Source of the DNA: Nocardia exalbida NBRC 100660 | GTDB taxonomy: Bacteria; Actinomycetota; Actinomycetes; Mycobacteriales; Mycobacteriaceae | Direction of reading: 5' to 3' | Assembly (NCBI RefSeq): GCF_000308575.1 | Contig: NZ_BAFZ01000041.1 | Span: forward strand, 1 to 64,000 | Length of the DNA: 64,000 nucleotides | Part shown: positions 42,835 to 51,122 of the stretch, in pieces | How positions within the stretch are numbered: the first letter of the stretch is position 1 | How the letters are laid out: the number at the start of each line of letters is the position of its first letter | Made by a program: the position numbers and the translations under genes | Notes under the pieces: model-generated | What the model was told of the DNA's origin: nothing | Database searches by the model: none | What the model saw: only the letters and a program-made list of their open reading frames with translations

Positions 42835-44226
42835 TCAGCCCGAGGTCCGCGCCGCGGAGAGCAATTCGGAGACCACGCCGGGAACGGCGTCGGTGAGCGC
42901 CCCGATGTCGGGCACCAGTTCCTTGCAGGCGATGAAACCGAAGTTCAGCTTGTCGTTGTTCGACAGCACGGTCACCGTCAGGCCCGCGCCGTGGAACACC
43001 GGCCCGAACGGGTACATCCCGTCCACCCGGAAGCCGAGGAAATACAGCGGCATCGCGGGGCCGGGCACGTTGGACACCACCAGGTTGTGCACCACGGGGT
43101 GCACCTCCGCCAGTTTGAGCGACGAGTACATCCGCGCCGCGAGCCGGAAGGTGTTCGGCGGCGCGTATTTCGACCAGTCCTGCAGGAAGTCCGCACCTAT
43201 CACCTCGTGCTCTTCCTTGGCCCCGCGGTTGGCCTCGGCCACCTCCCGCAAGCGTTCCACCGGGTCGGCGATATCGGTGCCGAGCGTCGCGAACAGCGCG
43301 GAAACCTTGTTGACGCCCGCGGTGTGCCGGGTCGACTCGTGCACGGACACCGGCACGGAGGCGATGAGCGAGCGGTCCGGCAATTCGTCGCGTGCGGCCA
43401 GATAGGTGCGCAGCGCGCCGGCGACGACGGTCAGCACCACGTCGTTCACCTTGACGCCGAACGCGGAGCGGATCTCCTTGATGGCGTCGAGTTCGGCGTC
43501 GGTGAACGCGACGGCGCGATGCGGGGTGATGGCGAGATTGAAGGGCGTGCGAGGAGCGGAGAACGGTACCGCCATGCCCGCTTTGTTCTTGCGGCGGCGC
43601 TGCGCGAAGCTCGCGACGATGCCGACGGTTTTCGGCAGCATGCCGACGATGCCCGCCCGGGCCGGGAACTTCACCACCGCTTCGGCGAGCAGTTGCCAGT
43701 CGTTCGGTTTCGGGTCGGGGCGCCACTGCTGGTCGGGGACCTCTTTGGGGGCGCCCGGTTCCGGATCGCACAGGTGCATCATCAGGTTGGCGCCGGTGAT
43801 GCCGTCCACGGCGGCGTGGTGGTATTTGCAGACCACCGCGACCTTTCCGTCGTCGAGGCCTTCCACCACCGACATCTCCCACAGCGGCCGGTCGCGGTCC
43901 ATGGGGCGGCCGGCGATGTCCCCGACGAGTTCGGCGAGTTCCCGGCGCCCGGCCGGAGGCGCGATCGCGATGCGGCGCACGTGGTAGTCGAGGTCGAAAT
44001 TCGCGTCCTCCACCCAGACGGGATGGTCGAGATTCAACGGCACCTCGTACACGCGACGGCGCATCTGCGGAATCAGCGGAATCCGCCGGGCCAGTTCGGC
44101 TTTGAAGCCCTCGAACGAGTAGTCACCCGACGACGGGTCGAGGATCAGCAGCGCGCACACGTGCAGATGCTGGGTTCCGGTTTCCAAGTAGAGAAAGCTG
44201 GCATCCAATCCGGTCAATCGTTCCAT
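42835..44226 (-). CDS. WS/DGAT-type wax ester synthase/diacylglycerol acyltransferase
   Basis: The 463-residue protein starts with the family N-terminus MERLTGLDASFLYLET. It carries the active-site HHxxxDG as HHAAVDG at 136-142, PLWEMSVVEGL just before it, and NLVVSNVPGPAMPLY with FGPVFHGAGLTVTVLS near the end. It joins acyl-CoA to diacylglycerol or long alcohols to make storage lipid. The gene appears leaderless, with a KstR-type palindrome directly upstream of its -10 hexamer, so it should be tightly repressed. Confidence 0.92.
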   Translation of the reverse strand: MERLTGLDASFLYLETGTQHLHVCALLILDPSSGDYSFEGFKAELARRIPLIPQMRRRVYEVPLNLDHPVWVEDANFDLDYHVRRIAIAPPAGRRELAELVGDIAGRPMDRDRPLWEMSVVEGLDDGKVAVVCKYHHAAVDGITGANLMMHLCDPEPGAPKEVPDQQWRPDPKPNDWQLLAEAVVKFPARAGIVGMLPKTVGIVASFAQRRRKNKAGMAVPFSAPRTPFNLAITPHRAVAFTDAELDAIKEIRSAFGVKVNDVVLTVVAGALRTYLAARDELPDRSLIASVPVSVHESTRHTAGVNKVSALFATLGTDIADPVERLREVAEANRGAKEEHEVIGADFLQDWSKYAPPNTFRLAARMYSSLKLAEVHPVVHNLVVSNVPGPAMPLYFLGFRVDGMYPFGPVFHGAGLTVTVLSNNDKLNFGFIACKELVPDIGALTDAVPGVVSELLSAARTSG

Positions 44227-44232
44227 AGCAAA

Positions 44233-44238
44233 AGCCTA
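44233..44238 (-). promoter_or_regulatory. -10 element, leaderless start of the WS/DGAT gene
   Basis: TAGGCT on the minus strand ends 6 bases before the ATG at 44226. The operator at 44239-44254 abuts its upstream edge. Confidence 0.6.
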
Positions 44239-44254
44239 CTAGAACATGTTCTAG
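44239..44254. promoter_or_regulatory. KstR/TetR-type operator 3
   Basis: CTAGAACATGTTCTAG is a perfect 16-bp palindrome containing the TnnAACnnGTTnnA core. It occupies the spacer between -35 and -10 of the WS/DGAT promoter, a classic repressor position. It is also about 170 bp upstream of the gene at 44425. Confidence 0.7.
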
Positions 44255-44332
44255 TTTTGTGGCGATCGCGGCCGGTGTGACGACTGTCGCGAAGTGATGC
44301 CACCGTACAACGGCGGGTAGCCGCTTTGTGTG

Positions 44333-44361
44333 TTACCGAAGGTTCCATATATGTGTATGAT
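44333..44361 (+). promoter_or_regulatory. candidate promoter for the 44425-48229 operon
   Basis: TATGAT at 44356-44361 is a good -10 with a weak -35 (TTACCG, 44333-44338) 17 bases upstream. It leaves a leader of about 57 bases before ATG 44425. Confidence 0.4.
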
Positions 44362-44424
44362 GCTTGCTACGGATATGTAGGAAACGCGCGACGAGTGCGG
44401 ACGCGTGCGGATCGAGGAGTACCG

Positions 44425-45327
44425 ATGAAGCTACTTCGCAGGGCAGGGCGGCGGCCCGACACCGACCCGGGCGCGGTGGCGCTGCACGCCCGCAACGTGC
44501 GTTTCGACTGGTCGGACACTCCGCTGCGCTGGATGCCCACCGAACCCGTCGCCTCGCACCTGATCAACTCGCTCAATCTGCTGCTGCCCGAAGGCGAGCG
44601 CATGTTCTGCGCCGCCTACGCCGAAGCGCTGCCGTACGTGCGGGACGAGAAGCTGCGCGAGGCGATGCTCGGGTTCATCGGTCAGGAATCGATGCACGCC
44701 GAGACGCACGACAAGGTGCTGCACGAAGTGCTCGCCGTGCACGGCATCGATCCGGAGCCGTATCTGCGGCAGGCCGAGTACCTGTTCCGCCGGACGCTCG
44801 GGCCGCGTGCTGTGGACGGCGTGGCCGAACGGCAGGTGCTGGTCGAGCGGTTGGCTTTCATCGCCTGCCTGGAGCACTTCTTCGCCTACCTCGGCGATTG
44901 GGTGCTCAACGCGGATCTGGAGCGATTCGGCGCAGACCCGCGCATGGCCGACCTGTTCCGCTGGCACGGGGCCGAAGAGGTCGAGCACCGGCACGTCGCG
45001 CACGACGTGGCCGTCTACTTCGGGGCCGGCTACCTGCGGCGCGCCGGGCTGATGCTGCTGGTGTTCCCGATCTTCCTGACCTTGGTGGTGCGCGGCACCA
45101 AGTTCCTGGTCCACCAGGACCGCGATCTGCCCGATCTCGGTTACCCCCGGTTGCTGGCGAGAGTCTGCGGCGCGATGTGGCGCGGCGCGTTGCCCGGCGT
45201 CCCCTCGCTGCTGCGCAGCGCACTGAGCACCTTCGAGCCGGGCTACAACCCGGAGACGGTCGGCTCCACCGCGCAGGCGGTGGCCTACCTGGCCAAATCC
45301 CCTGCGGCGCGGGCGATCGCCTCGTGA
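44425..45327 (+). CDS. predicted metal-dependent hydrolase (PF10118-like)
   Basis: The 300-residue protein matches the family's start (VRFDWSDTPLRWMPTEPVASHLINSLNLLLPEGERMF). It has Glu/His pairs that may bind a di-metal centre: FIGQESMHAETHDK, LEHFFAYLGDW and HGAEEVEHRHVAHDV. The spacing recalls di-iron carboxylate enzymes. A hydrophobic helix (LMLLVFPIFLTLVV) suggests membrane contact. GAGGAG precedes ATG 44425. The stop overlaps the reductase start (GTGA), so an oxidase/reductase pair is plausible. Confidence 0.8.
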   Translation: MKLLRRAGRRPDTDPGAVALHARNVRFDWSDTPLRWMPTEPVASHLINSLNLLLPEGERMFCAAYAEALPYVRDEKLREAMLGFIGQESMHAETHDKVLHEVLAVHGIDPEPYLRQAEYLFRRTLGPRAVDGVAERQVLVERLAFIACLEHFFAYLGDWVLNADLERFGADPRMADLFRWHGAEEVEHRHVAHDVAVYFGAGYLRRAGLMLLVFPIFLTLVVRGTKFLVHQDRDLPDLGYPRLLARVCGAMWRGALPGVPSLLRSALSTFEPGYNPETVGSTAQAVAYLAKSPAARAIAS

Positions 45328-46421
45328 CCGTCCCCGACCACCTGCCCGCGGATCTGTTCGGCAGGCGCGACGTCGATCGCACCGTGCGGGTGTTCGACGC
45401 CGTCGCCTCGGCGCGATTGCGCTGGACCACGCTGGTCAACCGGCGCGATCCCCGCCCGAAGGTGGACGACCGGCGGATGGCGCTGGTCGTCACCGAACGC
45501 CGGATCGAGGCGCACGACCGAGACGTGGTCGGCCTGCGGCTGGCCGCCCCCGACGGACGCGCGCTGCCGCCTTGGCGCCCCGGCGCCCACCTCGACATCG
45601 AACTGCCGTCCGGCCGCCTGCGCCAGTACTCGCTGTGCGGCGATCCGGCCGACGTCCGCGCCTACCGGGTGGCGGTGCGCCGGATCCCGGAAGGCGGCGG
45701 TGGCTCGGTGGAGGTGCACGACTCCCTTCCGGTGGGCTCGCCGATCGTGGTGCGCGGTCCACGTAACGCGTTCCCCTTCGCCGTGCCCGGCCACGGATCT
45801 CCGGCGAAGCGACTGCATTTCGTCGCGGGCGGTATCGGCGTCACGCCGATCCTGCCCATGGCCAGGCTGGCGCACCGGCTCGGCATCGACTGGTCGATGG
45901 TGTACACCGGGCGCGGCCGCGCGACACTGCCGTTCCTCGACGAGATCGAGGGCTTCGGCGACCGCGTCATGGTGCGCACCGACGACGAGCACGGGCTTCC
46001 CGACGCGGGCGCCCTACTGCCCGGCGTCGGTCCCGATACCGCGATCTACAGCTGCGGTCCGGCGCCGATGATCGCCGTGATCGCCGCCGCCGTGCGGGAA
46101 ATGCCGTCCGTAGAACTGCATTCCGAGCGGTTCTCGCCGCCGCCGATCGTCAACGGCAAGCCGTTCGAAATCCGATTCGCCTCCACCGGGGAGGTCGTCG
46201 AGGTCGGCGCGACGCGCACCGCGCTCGACGCCATCCTCGCGTCCCGGCCCGACCGTCCGTACTCGTGCAGGCAGGGTTTCTGCCGCACGTGCAAGGTCCG
46301 GGTGCTGGCCGGCGAACCCGACCACCGCGACAGCGTGCTCACCGCCGCCGAGCGCGAGGCGGGCGCGATGCTCGTCTGCGTCTCGCGCGCCGATGGCGGA
46401 CGCCTCGTGCTCGATCTGTGA
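45324..46421 (+). CDS. phthalate-dioxygenase-reductase-like Fe-S flavoprotein
   Basis: The 365-residue protein has an FAD/FMN-binding domain (LRQYSLCGDP, RxYS type), an NAD-binding domain (FVAGGIGVTPILPMA and YSCGPAPMI) and a C-terminal plant-type [2Fe-2S] domain: SCRQGFCRTCKVRVLAG with a later VCVSRA. It passes electrons from NAD(P)H to a partner oxygenase or desaturase. The partner is probably the metal-dependent protein encoded in overlap upstream. GTG 45324 is set by the 4-base overlap. Confidence 0.88.
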   Translation: MTVPDHLPADLFGRRDVDRTVRVFDAVASARLRWTTLVNRRDPRPKVDDRRMALVVTERRIEAHDRDVVGLRLAAPDGRALPPWRPGAHLDIELPSGRLRQYSLCGDPADVRAYRVAVRRIPEGGGGSVEVHDSLPVGSPIVVRGPRNAFPFAVPGHGSPAKRLHFVAGGIGVTPILPMARLAHRLGIDWSMVYTGRGRATLPFLDEIEGFGDRVMVRTDDEHGLPDAGALLPGVGPDTAIYSCGPAPMIAVIAAAVREMPSVELHSERFSPPPIVNGKPFEIRFASTGEVVEVGATRTALDAILASRPDRPYSCRQGFCRTCKVRVLAGEPDHRDSVLTAAEREAGAMLVCVSRADGGRLVLDL

Positions 46422-46450
46422 TCCGGCCTCCCGATCGGCCAAGGAGAATG

Positions 46451-48229
46451 ATGACCACCACCGAAATCGCCGAACTCCCCGCGATCGAACGAACCGTGCG
46501 CAGCGGCGAATTCGACCTCGCCGTCTATGAATACGGCGACCCGGCCGCCGAGACCGTCGTGCTGGTGCACGGCTGGCCGGACACCCATCACCTCTGGGAC
46601 GCGGTCGTGCCGCGGCTGGCCCGGCGATTCCACGTCGTCGCCTACGACACCCGCGGGCACGGCCGTTCCACCCGTACCCGGCGTACCGCCGACTTCCGGC
46701 TCGATCGCCTGGCCGCGGACTTCTACGCGGTCGCCGACGCGGTGAGCCCCGACCGGCCCGTGCATGTGCTCGCCCACGACTGGGGTTCGGTGCAGGTCTG
46801 GGAAGCGGTGTGCGAGCCGCGCGCCGCCACTCGGGTCGCGTCGTTCACCTCGGTGTCGGGGCCCAACCTGGACCACATCGGCAAGTGGATCCGCCACCGG
46901 CTGGCCCGTCCGACCCCGCGCAACGTGTGGCAGCCGTTCACCCAGCTGCTGTCGTCGGCCTACACCTTCTTCTTCATGACTCCCGGGCTGCCGCGCGCCG
47001 CGTTCGGCCTGGCCGGGACCGAACGGGTATGGCAGCGGGTGGTTTCGATCATGAACGAGACCGCGCCGTCGAACGTGCGGCTCGGCCCGACCTTCCGCGC
47101 CGACATCGTCGACGGCCTGTTGATCTATCGCGCGAACATCGTGCAGCGCATGCTCGCCCCGCGCGAGCGGCACACCGAGGTGCCGGTGCAGCTGATCGTC
47201 GCCGGACGCGACGTCGCCGTGCGGCCCGCGGGATTCGACGACGAACACAAGTGGACCGGGCGGCTGTGGCGGCGGGATGTGCCCGCCGGGCACTGGATGC
47301 CGTTCTCGCATCCGGAATTACTGGCCACCGCGACCACCGAACTGATCGACACGCTCGGCGGCTCGGCGGCGCCCCGGACGCTGCGCCGCGCCGAGGTAGG
47401 TCGCACCGGGCGGCCGTTCGACGATCGGCTGGTGGTCATCACGGGCGCGGGCAGCGGTATCGGCCGCGCGACCGCGCTCGCCCTGGCCCGTCGCGGGGCC
47501 GAGATCGTCGTGTCCGATATCGATCTCGCGGCCGCGAAGGAGACCGCCGAGCTGATCGCCGCCGAACACGGTGTGGCGCACGCCTATCCGCTCGACGTCG
47601 CCGACGAAGACGAGATGCGGGCGCACGCCGCGACAGTGCTGGAAACCCACGGCGTGCCGGACATCCTGATCAACAACGCCGGAATCGGACAGTCCGGGGG
47701 ATTCTTCGAGACGTCGGCGGCGGAATTCGACCGGGTGATGCGGATCAACCTCGGCGGCGTACTGAACGGCTGTCGCGCGTTCGGCCCGGCCATGGCCGAG
47801 CGCGGCCTCGGCGGGCACATCGTGAACCTCTCGAGCATGGCCGCCTACAGTCCGCAACAAGGGTTCAGCGCCTATTCCACCAGCAAGTCGGCGGTGTTCA
47901 TGTTCTCCGACTGTCTACGGGCCGAAGTGGCCGGGCGCGGGATCTCGGTGCACACCATCTGCCCCGGCGTCGTGCGCACCGGCATCGTGCGGCGCACTCG
48001 GTTCTCCGGTGTCAGCGCGGAGGAGGAGCGGCGCAAGCAGGAGCGTTACGACAGCCTCTATCGGATGCGGCGTTACGGCCCCGAGAAGGTGGCCGAGCGG
48101 ATCGTGCGCGCCATCGAGGGCGATCGCAGCGTCGTGCCGGTGACGCCGGAGGCCCACCTGCAATACCACTTCGGGCGGCTCGCGCCCGCCGTCGTCCGGT
48201 TCCTGGCGGCGCGGGTGAAGCTGACCTGA
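46451..48229 (+). CDS. ephD: EphD-like alpha/beta-hydrolase and SDR fusion
   Basis: The 592-residue protein joins an epoxide-hydrolase-like domain (~1-300: VLVHGWPDTHHLWD, the nucleophile Asp in LAHDWGSVQVW, AGHWMPFSHPE) to a short-chain dehydrogenase (~318-592: ITGAGSGIGRATA, NNAGIG, the YxxxK pair in YSTSKSAV). Order and length agree with M. tuberculosis EphD, reported to act on mycolic acids. AAGGAG lies before tandem ATGs; 46451 gives better spacing than 46448. It closes the operon that begins at 44425 and abuts the convergent next gene. Confidence 0.88.
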   Translation: MTTTEIAELPAIERTVRSGEFDLAVYEYGDPAAETVVLVHGWPDTHHLWDAVVPRLARRFHVVAYDTRGHGRSTRTRRTADFRLDRLAADFYAVADAVSPDRPVHVLAHDWGSVQVWEAVCEPRAATRVASFTSVSGPNLDHIGKWIRHRLARPTPRNVWQPFTQLLSSAYTFFFMTPGLPRAAFGLAGTERVWQRVVSIMNETAPSNVRLGPTFRADIVDGLLIYRANIVQRMLAPRERHTEVPVQLIVAGRDVAVRPAGFDDEHKWTGRLWRRDVPAGHWMPFSHPELLATATTELIDTLGGSAAPRTLRRAEVGRTGRPFDDRLVVITGAGSGIGRATALALARRGAEIVVSDIDLAAAKETAELIAAEHGVAHAYPLDVADEDEMRAHAATVLETHGVPDILINNAGIGQSGGFFETSAAEFDRVMRINLGGVLNGCRAFGPAMAERGLGGHIVNLSSMAAYSPQQGFSAYSTSKSAVFMFSDCLRAEVAGRGISVHTICPGVVRTGIVRRTRFSGVSAEEERRKQERYDSLYRMRRYGPEKVAERIVRAIEGDRSVVPVTPEAHLQYHFGRLAPAVVRFLAARVKLT

Positions 48230-48745
48230 TCAGGAGGCGAGGGCACGGGCGAGTTCGGCCTCCACGGCCACGACTCGCTCGGGCTCGACGCCCCACGGCT
48301 GCTCGACGCCGACCCGGCGGTCCAGATCCCACAGCACGCAGTCCTCGCCCGGAGCCGCCACGAACGACCACGCCACCACCGTGCGGCCGAGCTGCTCCGC
48401 CATGCTGCCGTGCGAATCGACCGGCGGCCCGGCGCCTTCCGGGAAGTGGTGCAGGAAGCGGCCGTAGGCGGTCGCGCAGAACTCCGCATAACGCTTGGTG
48501 CACAGGATGAACCCGTGCCATGCCTCGTCCACCGCGTGCGACGGCATGCCGATCACCTGGTCGTCCCGCATGGCGGCGCCGCAGCACAACAGCCACTGCC
48601 GCAATCCCTTGTCCACCAATTCCCGCGGCTGCCATGGGCAGGTCTTGTAGACGGCCTCGGGCAGTTCCAGCGCGTCGACGGCTGCGCGCACGGTCGCCAG
48701 GTCGATCTCGCGCGCCGGAGATCTACGGAACCTGAAGTTCACCAC
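48230..48745 (-). CDS. conserved protein with VDExWHxFIL motif
   Basis: The 171-residue protein has no signal or membrane segment. A central block, HAVDEAWHGFILCTKRYAEFC with a following GRFLHHFP, resembles the VDxxWHxHIL motif of glycine-rich-domain-containing proteins. Several Cys and His could bind metal. It starts at tandem GTG codons (48745, 48742), divergent from the Cys/Gly-repeat gene 43 bp away. I recall such proteins beside TIGR04222-type membrane proteins. The stop is directly adjacent to the ephD stop. Confidence 0.6.
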   Translation of the reverse strand: MVNFRFRRSPAREIDLATVRAAVDALELPEAVYKTCPWQPRELVDKGLRQWLLCCGAAMRDDQVIGMPSHAVDEAWHGFILCTKRYAEFCATAYGRFLHHFPEGAGPPVDSHGSMAEQLGRTVVAWSFVAAPGEDCVLWDLDRRVGVEQPWGVEPERVVAVEAELARALAS

Positions 48746-48750
48746 AGTTC

Positions 48751-48756
48751 ACTGTA
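48751..48756 (-). promoter_or_regulatory. -10 element for the 48745 gene
   Basis: TACAGT on the minus strand ends 5 bases before GTG 48745 and 8 before GTG 48742, so a leaderless start is likely at either. Confidence 0.5.
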
Positions 48757-48776
48757 CGTGCGCGCCGATAGGCCGC

Positions 48777-48782
48777 TACCGT
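48777..48782 (+). promoter_or_regulatory. -10 element, leaderless start of the Cys/Gly-repeat gene
   Basis: TACCGT ends 6 bases before ATG 48789. Confidence 0.55.
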
Positions 48783-48788
48783 TCTGAC

Positions 48789-49202
48789 ATGAGCGCACTC
48801 ATCCTTCTGATCATTCTTATGATGGTGCTGCTCCTCGTGGCGGTTCCGATCATCATCGTGGTCGTCGTCATCCGCTCGCAGCGCAATCGGCACCTGCCGC
48901 CGCCACCGTATGGTGGGTGGGGCGTCGGGAATCGAAGCGGGGGATATCACGAGGGGGGTTCCACGGATCCGTTCTGGGCGGCCGGCGGCGCCGGTTTGAT
49001 CGGGGGATCCGACCAGCCGAGCGGCTGCGGGGGCGGACATCACCATCACCACCATGGCAGTAGTTGTGGTGGGGGGAGCGGAAGTAGTTGTGGTGGGGGA
49101 AGCAGTTCCAGTTGCAGCGGCGGCAGCAGTTCCAGCTGCGGCGGGGGCAGCAGTTCCAGTTGTGGCGGGGGCAGTAGTTCCAGCTGCGGCGGCGGTTCCT
49201 GA
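48789..49202 (+). CDS. membrane protein with His-run and Cys/Gly/Ser repeat tail
   Basis: The 137-residue product has one N-terminal membrane helix (LILLIILMMVLLLVAVPIIIVVVVI). A Pro/Gly/Tyr-rich linker and GCGGGHHHHHHG follow, then a tail of repeated SSSSCGGG units. The six His and about seven Cys could bind metal or cross-link. TIGR04222-type proteins have comparable Cys/Gly tails. The start is ATG 48789. Confidence 0.65.
   Translation: MSALILLIILMMVLLLVAVPIIIVVVVIRSQRNRHLPPPPYGGWGVGNRSGGYHEGGSTDPFWAAGGAGLIGGSDQPSGCGGGHHHHHHGSSCGGGSGSSCGGGSSSSCSGGSSSSCGGGSSSSCGGGSSSSCGGGS
49059..49199 (+). repeat. 24-bp in-frame tandem repeats
   Basis: About six imperfect 24-bp units encode SSSSCGGG-type octapeptides at the end of the Cys/Gly-repeat gene. 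Units differ at third positions, so they have been kept in frame by selection or recent expansion. Confidence 0.75.
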
Positions 49203-49283
49203 CGCACGATTTGACCTCAACATGCCTTGAGGTTCCATGCTGATCTTCGTCGATGGACGGCAAGGAACGACGAAGGGTATGTC

Positions 49284-50279
49284 ATGAGGGCTGTACAAGC
49301 CAGTGAGTTCGGTGGGCCAGAGGTGCTCGTGGTGCGGGAACTGCCGGAGCCTACGGCCGGGCCGGGCGAGGTGGTCGTCGACGTGGCCGCCGCGGATGTG
49401 ATGTTCCTGGACACTCGGCTGCGCTCCGGCTGGGGCACCGACTTCTTCGCGATCGAGCTGCCCTACGTGCCCGGCGGTGCGATCGCCGGTGTGGTGGCGT
49501 CGGTGGGTCCCGGCGTCGATCCGTCCTGGGTCGGCAAGCGAGTGTCGACGCCCACCGCGGCCAGCGGCATCGGCGGAGGCCTGCCGATCGGCGGATACGC
49601 CGAGAAAGCACTGGCCAAGGCGGACACGCTGGTGACTTCGCCCGAGGGGCTCACCCCGGCGCAGGCCGTCGCGCTCACCCACGACGGCAGGACGGCGCTG
49701 GCCGTGTTCGACCGCGCCGCTGTCCAACCGGGGGAATGGGTGCTGATCACCGCCGCGGCCGGCGGCCTGGGCGTCCTGTTGATCCAGCTCGCCCGCGCCG
49801 CGGGCGCGAACGTGGTCGCCGCCGCGCGTGGCGCCACGAAGCTGGAACTGGCCGCGCGGCTCGGGGCGACCGCGGTGGTCGACTACTCCGCGCCCGATTG
49901 GGCGTCCGAGGCGCGCGCGGCGACCGGGGGAGCGGGCGCGCACGTGGTGCTCGACGGCGCGGGCGGCGCGCTCGGCGAGGCCGCCCTCACGGTCGTCGCG
50001 GACGGCGGGCGCTTCCTCGGATACGGCGCTGCCGCAGGTGAATTCGCCACACTGGACCGGGACGACGCGACGGCGCGCGGTGTCACCGTCTACGGGCTGT
50101 TCGACATCACCGGTGCGGATGTCGATTGGCAGGCGCTGGCCCGGCGCGCCCAGGACGAGGTCGCCGCGGGGCGCTTGGAGGTCGTCATCGGCCAGACCTT
50201 CCCGCTCGGCGAAGCCCATCGGGCGCATGCCGCCATCGAGTCCCGAGCGGCAGTGGGGCGCACTTTGTTAACAGTGTGA
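49284..50279 (+). CDS. zinc-free quinone oxidoreductase (MDR family)
   Basis: The 331-residue protein is a medium-chain reductase of the QOR type: MRAVQASEFGGPEVL, then GEVVVDVAAADVMFLDTRLR, the nucleotide-binding segment VLITAAAGGLGVLLIQLARAAGA, and VDYSAPDW. It lacks the Cys ligands of zinc alcohol dehydrogenases. It probably reduces quinones or enals with NADPH. AAGGG lies 7 bases upstream of ATG 49284. Confidence 0.88.
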   Translation: MRAVQASEFGGPEVLVVRELPEPTAGPGEVVVDVAAADVMFLDTRLRSGWGTDFFAIELPYVPGGAIAGVVASVGPGVDPSWVGKRVSTPTAASGIGGGLPIGGYAEKALAKADTLVTSPEGLTPAQAVALTHDGRTALAVFDRAAVQPGEWVLITAAAGGLGVLLIQLARAAGANVVAAARGATKLELAARLGATAVVDYSAPDWASEARAATGGAGAHVVLDGAGGALGEAALTVVADGGRFLGYGAAAGEFATLDRDDATARGVTVYGLFDITGADVDWQALARRAQDEVAAGRLEVVIGQTFPLGEAHRAHAAIESRAAVGRTLLTV

Positions 50280-50331
50280 ACAAAGCGGCGAACTGGACAA
50301 TCGACGTAGTGCGAGGTCCCGGTGACGGCGC

Positions 50332-50337
50332 TAGGGT
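50332..50337 (+). promoter_or_regulatory. -10 element, leaderless start of the 54-residue gene
   Basis: TAGGGT ends 6 bases before GTG 50344. Confidence 0.5.
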
Positions 50338-50343
50338 GCCGGG

Positions 50344-50508
50344 GTGGAGACTCTGCTCGTCGTCGGTATCGTCATCGTGGTCCTCGGCTTCGTCGTCGCT
50401 GTCGTGGCGTTCGCCAGCCGGCCACCCAAGGAAGCCGAGCTATGGGACGACCGGGACGACGCCGACGACTACGAGGACGACTGGGACGAGGACTATCGCG
50501 ACGGCTGA
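50344..50508 (+). CDS. 54-residue membrane protein with acidic tail
   Basis: From GTG 50344 the frame encodes one membrane helix (LLVVGIVIVVLGFVVAVVAF). A short basic patch (SRPPK) and a strongly acidic, aromatic tail follow (WDDRDDADDYEDDWDED). The -10 hexamer in the leaderless position supports expression. It overlaps the end of the convergent Ddn-like gene by 16 bases. Its family is unknown. The composition is too structured to be a random frame. Confidence 0.6.
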   Translation: METLLVVGIVIVVLGFVVAVVAFASRPPKEAELWDDRDDADDYEDDWDEDYRDG

Positions 50509-50942
50509 CCCCGCTCCGCCGGGGTCAGCACCACGACCGCGATGGGCCGCTTGGTCAGCTTCTGATAGGCGCTGTAGCGACCCTTGTTCACCTTGTCGAC
50601 GAGCGCCCACCGCCGGGCGTACTCGGGATCATCCGGCAACGTCGCCCGGGCCCGCACCGTCAGTTTCCGCCGCCCGACCTGGATCTCGCACTCCGGCCGC
50701 GCCTTCAGATTCGCCAGCCACCCCGGCGGCCGCGGCGACCCGCCGTTGGACGCCGTCACCAGATAGTCCCCGCCGTCGCGCGCGTACGTCAGCGCCGAAG
50801 TGCGCTCCGCACCGGACTTACGCCCCACCGTCCGCAGCAGCAGCGTCGGATTCCCCAGCAGCAGCCGATGCCCCACCAGCCCACCACTGTTCTCGTACAC
50901 CCACTGATGCGCCTTCAGCACCTTCGTGAACAGACCGGCCAT
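50493..50942 (-). CDS. F420-dependent nitroreductase/quinone reductase (Ddn family)
   Basis: The 149-residue split-barrel protein has the family markers: an aromatic head (LKAHQWVYENSGG), GNPTLLLRTVGRKSGAERTSAL, VTASNGGSPRPPGWLANLKARPE, and RARWALVDK-like spacing near the end. These deazaflavin-dependent enzymes use F420H2 and act on quinones or nitroimidazole prodrugs. ATG 50942 has GGAGGG upstream. Confidence 0.9.
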   Translation of the reverse strand: MAGLFTKVLKAHQWVYENSGGLVGHRLLLGNPTLLLRTVGRKSGAERTSALTYARDGGDYLVTASNGGSPRPPGWLANLKARPECEIQVGRRKLTVRARATLPDDPEYARRWALVDKVNKGRYSAYQKLTKRPIAVVVLTPAERGQPSR

Positions 50943-51048
50943 ACCTGACCCTCCAGTAAGTTTCCGAAGCATCCACCCTAAGCCAGGCGACTGGTTTCCA
51001 CCCCACACAACCCGGTAGCATCCACAACGCTCGCGGTTCCCGCGGCAC

Positions 51049-51122
51049 GGGGCGGTAGCTCAGTCGGTTAGAGCCGTGGACTCATAATCCATTGGTCGCG
51101 GGTTCGAGCCCCGCCCGCCCCA
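51049..51122 (+). tRNA. tRNA-Met (CAT), elongator type
   Basis: The cloverleaf has acceptor GGGGCGG with CCGCCCC, a D-arm, the anticodon loop CTCATAA with CAT at 51083-51085, and T-arm GCGGGTTCGAGCCCCGC. The discriminator A is followed by CAA, not CCA. A CAT anticodon also occurs in tRNA-Ile2. The 1-72 pair (G-C) rules against the initiator. Confidence 0.88.

Noticed and set aside
49038..49055. Six consecutive His codons might be a cloning tag.
   Set aside because: They mix CAT and CAC, lie inside a natural Gly-rich tail, and no vector sequence is nearby.
49059..49199. 24-bp repeats could suggest a small CRISPR or regulatory array.
   Set aside because: They encode a regular Cys/Gly/Ser octapeptide tail in the frame of a membrane protein.
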